A stretch of 64,000 bases of DNA, from assembly GCF_000170915.1 (NCBI RefSeq), contig NZ_ABCT01000002.1, positions 1 to 64,000 on the forward strand, in the 5' to 3' direction. The position numbers and the translations under genes are program-made. Positions 61,443-64,000 of the stretch are shown in pieces (within the stretch, counting starts at the first letter, position 1; each line of letters begins with the position of its first letter). A model generated the notes under the pieces. It saw only the letters and a program-made list of their open reading frames with translations. It ran no database searches and was not told where the DNA came from. This DNA is from Limnobacter sp. MED105. GTDB taxonomy: Bacteria > Pseudomonadota > Gammaproteobacteria > Burkholderiales > Burkholderiaceae_B.

Positions 61443-62594
61443 ATGGCCTTGTGGCGTAATTGTGTGCAACGCCTTGGGCAAGTGGCTGTGCTGCTTGCCG
61501 CCACCGCAGCCTGCAGCGCTACGCCTGCACAAGCCTGGCCCGCATGGGACGGTTTCAAGAGTGCCTTTGTGAGCGACGATGGGCGGGTGATCGACCGCAG
61601 CCAGGAAGACCTGCGCACGGTGTCGGAGGGGCAGTCCTACGCCCTGTTTTTTGCCTTGGTGGCGCAAGACAAAAAAGCATTTGACGCCGTATTGCAATGG
61701 ACTGAGAACAACCTGAGCGCGGGCGACCTGGGCAAACAGTTGCCCGCCTGGATTTGGGGAAAAAAGGGTGAAAGCTGGGGCGTAATTGATGCCAACAGTG
61801 CATCCGATGCAGACCTGTGGATTGCGTACTCCTTGCTTGAAGCAAGCCGGGTGTGGTGCAACCCAGGCTATGCCGACAAGGCGCGTGCACTCGGCGATTT
61901 AATTTTGAATCAGGAAAGTATGGAGGTCAGCGGCCTTGGTTTGAGCATATTGCCGGGCCACACTGGTTTTGTGCTGGACAACGGCGCAGTGAAACTGAAC
62001 CCCAGTTACCTGCCACCTTTCATGATGGCCCGATTTGCCAATGCTTGGGCAGACGACACCCGTTGGGCGCAAGTTTACCTGGCCAGCCAGAAGTTGCTGC
62101 TGGACACCGGCCGAACAGGGCAGTATCCCGACTGGGTGCTGTACAACAACGGTGAAATGAGCTTACCCGAGGACGAACAACGCGGCGATTACGATGCCAT
62201 ACGCACTTATTTGTGGATTGCGATGAGCAGTGAAAGTGACCCCACCACAGCGCCTTTGCTGAGGCAACTGTCGCCCTTGACAGCCCTGCTGCTGAAACGC
62301 CAGAACATGCCCGAATGGTTTGAACCACAGAGTGGAAAGTTTTCCGCGACACGCGGGCCTGCTGGTTTTCAAGCCGCCATGGCACCCTTGCTTCAAACCA
62401 TGGGCATGCCCGAGCTTGCGAAGAAATTTCATGCCCAAAGCCTGAAAACCCAAAGCAAAGAGTCATGGCTCAAATATGGTTATTACAACGGGGCCTTGAG
62501 CCTGTTTGCTCAAGGGTATATAGACAAATTTTATCGATTCAATTCGCTGGGCGAACTGCTGCCCCGTGGCAAAGAGGTTAAAAGCTGTGGCTAA
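61443..62594 (+). CDS. bcsZ: Periplasmic endo-1,4-beta-glucanase BcsZ (GH8)
   Basis: 383 aa. A signal peptide (about 1-30, ending AQA) precedes a GH8 (alpha/alpha)6 barrel. The catalytic acid Glu is in the TVSEGQSYALFFALVAQD block near residue 60, and the conserved GDYDAIRTYLW lies near residue 245. The ATG at 61443 is chosen because it begins the signal peptide right after bcsB; a longer in-frame reading lies inside bcsB. It trims glucan in the periplasm during export. Confidence 0.95.
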   Translation: MALWRNCVQRLGQVAVLLAATAACSATPAQAWPAWDGFKSAFVSDDGRVIDRSQEDLRTVSEGQSYALFFALVAQDKKAFDAVLQWTENNLSAGDLGKQLPAWIWGKKGESWGVIDANSASDADLWIAYSLLEASRVWCNPGYADKARALGDLILNQESMEVSGLGLSILPGHTGFVLDNGAVKLNPSYLPPFMMARFANAWADDTRWAQVYLASQKLLLDTGRTGQYPDWVLYNNGEMSLPEDEQRGDYDAIRTYLWIAMSSESDPTTAPLLRQLSPLTALLLKRQNMPEWFEPQSGKFSATRGPAGFQAAMAPLLQTMGMPELAKKFHAQSLKTQSKESWLKYGYYNGALSLFAQGYIDKFYRFNSLGELLPRGKEVKSCG

Positions 62595-64000
62595 GCGCAA
62601 ACACAATTCTGGCCTGCGGGCCTGCACACTTGCGTTGGCGATTCAAGCCAGCTTTGTGGCAATACCCTTGGTATTGCCACTGCAGGCATTTGCCAATGTG
62701 AATGCACAGCAAACCAATATTCGCGCACTCAGTGAAAAAGGCGTGTATTGGTACGAACGTTTTCGATTCGACCTTGCAGCACAGTCTTTCAACAAACTAC
62801 TGTTGATTGAACCCACCAATGCTTCTGCCCTGCGCTGGCAGGGTTTGATTGACCTTGCGCGAGGCGATGTGCAGGCAGCCAATGTGTGGTTGGGCAAACT
62901 GCAACTGGTGCATGGCAATAACCCGTTTTCAATTGAATTGCAGCAAGCCATTGCATTGGCCTCGGACAAGCGACAACAGTTTGCCGAGTTGCGTTATTTG
63001 GCTGACAGCGAACAAGTACCCGCCAACCTGCCCCAACGACTTCGTCAGTTGTTTCCCCAGCCACCTTTGGGTGAAGCCGCAGTGCAAATTTACCGCTTGA
63101 TGAACCGCACAGCGGAAGGGCGTACCTTCGCGCGCGGGCAAGTGACCGAGTTGGCCAGACAGTACCCGGACGACCGGCGTTACAGAACCCTGCTTACCGA
63201 ATTGGGTGGCGCGGCTGCCAGCACGCTTGCACAAACACCTGATACGACACAAGCCACTCGCCGCCCGGCCAATGCCAACCGCACGAAACCTGCACCAGCA
63301 GTTCAAGCCCAGCCGACAACACCCGACATTGCCGCGAACCCGCCTGCCCCACCTGAAGCGCCAGCAGCCCCAGTTCTTTCCGACTTCGATCAAGGACAAC
63401 AACTGGCTGACCGCGCACAAAAGCAGATCGATCAAGGCAACAAAACCGAAGCAGCCAAGCTGCTGCAAAACGCAGTAGACCTGAACCCGAGCTACCCATG
63501 GTTCCGCTACGACCTGGCCACCTTGCTGGATGACCAAGGCGATGCGGGCAGCAAACAGGCTGCACGGCGAGTCATGGATGAAGGCCTGGCACTGGACAAA
63601 GGGCAAGAAATGCGATTTGCAGCAGCACTGCTGGCCGCCCGCCAAGACCGCGGCAACGATGCCCTTGCCCTGATTGATGCCGTACCCCGTGAAAACTGGA
63701 CAGAAGGCATGACTGCACTGGAGAAGCGTGTGCAATATGGGCAGTACCTGGATGGTTTGCGCGCGCAGGAAAGAAATGGCGAGTTCAATGCACTGGCCAG
63801 TTCAATAAGCGCCACACCCAAGTGGCGGGCCGAACCCGAAGTGCGGGCACTGGAGCAAAACCTTCAGCGCAAACGACAGGTGCGTTTGCGCATGTCGTAT
63901 GAAAACGCAATTATCGATGGCGATGAAGGTGTATCCCGAATCGACAGCGACGAAATTCCATTGCAACTGGATTTGCCACTCGACTTTGAGCGCACTCTGT
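62587..64000 (+). CDS. bcsC: Cellulose export protein BcsC (3' end beyond window)
   Basis: 471 codons to the window edge. The start is GTG 62587, eight bases after AGAGGT, overlapping the bcsZ stop. A signal sequence (about 15-38) precedes TPR-like helices (YERFRFDLAAQSFNKLLLIE), then a Pro/Ala-rich linker (about 215-262), then a second TPR group (about 265-425) containing the conserved AVPRENWTEGM-type segment. The last residues (EIPLQLDLPLDFERTL) look like the entry to the outer-membrane barrel. That would leave a scaffold of only ~450 residues, against ~800 in E. coli BcsC. The start is GTG and no ATG is near. Confidence 0.85.
   Translation, partial: MAKRKHNSGLRACTLALAIQASFVAIPLVLPLQAFANVNAQQTNIRALSEKGVYWYERFRFDLAAQSFNKLLLIEPTNASALRWQGLIDLARGDVQAANVWLGKLQLVHGNNPFSIELQQAIALASDKRQQFAELRYLADSEQVPANLPQRLRQLFPQPPLGEAAVQIYRLMNRTAEGRTFARGQVTELARQYPDDRRYRTLLTELGGAAASTLAQTPDTTQATRRPANANRTKPAPAVQAQPTTPDIAANPPAPPEAPAAPVLSDFDQGQQLADRAQKQIDQGNKTEAAKLLQNAVDLNPSYPWFRYDLATLLDDQGDAGSKQAARRVMDEGLALDKGQEMRFAAALLAARQDRGNDALALIDAVPRENWTEGMTALEKRVQYGQYLDGLRAQERNGEFNALASSISATPKWRAEPEVRALEQNLQRKRQVRLRMSYENAIIDGDEGVSRIDSDEIPLQLDLPLDFERTL

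Overview
The window is a compact, chromosomal core-genome stretch of a betaproteobacterium (Burkholderiales). The order tRNA-Tyr/Gly/Thr, tuf, tRNA-Trp, secE, nusG, rplKAJL, rpoBC, the divergent gatCAB / mreBCD-mrdA-rodA pair, a PhaM-type granule protein and hslVU all point there. The moderate GC content and overall gene set would fit a Limnobacter-like genus, but that is inference from memory, not a computed placement. I saw no phage, insertion sequence, CRISPR array or plasmid functions. Coding density is very high: no gap exceeds about 250 bases.

Region 1 (1-13.5 kb, minus strand) is the transcription/translation block. A promoter with a GC-rich discriminator lies before tRNA-Tyr. It is followed by tRNA-Gly, tRNA-Thr, EF-Tu, tRNA-Trp, SecE, NusG, L11, L1, L10, L7/L12, RpoB and RpoC (RpoC runs off the left edge). 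An L10-leader-like gap precedes rplJ, and a terminator-like attenuator separates rplL from rpoB.

Region 2 (13.5-17.6 kb) holds an AmpG muropeptide permease, a convergent AraC-type regulator, and, divergent from the regulator, an alpha/beta hydrolase plus a short-chain dehydrogenase. Region 3 (17.6-28 kb, minus) runs SPOR protein, dsbA, rlpA, hslV, hslU, argB, phaM-like, FIST-domain gene, glmU, glmS. It combines envelope precursor synthesis, periplasmic folding, proteolysis and arginine synthesis. A perfect 14-bp inverted repeat sits directly before argB.

Region 4 (28-40.6 kb) is housekeeping: ilvA; a folM-like/folB/ttcA operon; a MidA-type methyltransferase; a birA-coaX-SPOR operon; a VanZ-like membrane protein; a thioredoxin-like ferredoxin with a small hydrolase; a DacC-type carboxypeptidase with ybeD; a bidirectional terminator; pyrE; and exodeoxyribonuclease III. 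Region 5 (40.6-52.6 kb) has gatCAB facing away from the rod-shape operon mreBCD-mrdA-rodA, followed by a Nudix hydrolase and the ABC-F protein Uup.

Region 6 (52.6-64 kb) is the most individual part. It contains a phospholipase A1 coupled to an unrecognised secreted protein, a MerR regulator, a 1026-residue receiver/phosphatase/ATPase protein paired with a STAS protein, and, divergent from that pair, a cellulose cluster bcsB-bcsZ-bcsC with no bcsA at its head and an unusually short BcsC scaffold. The RR/STAS pair looks like a partner-switching module in which the second phosphatase domain has lost its catalytic residues. A link to cellulose export rests on position only.
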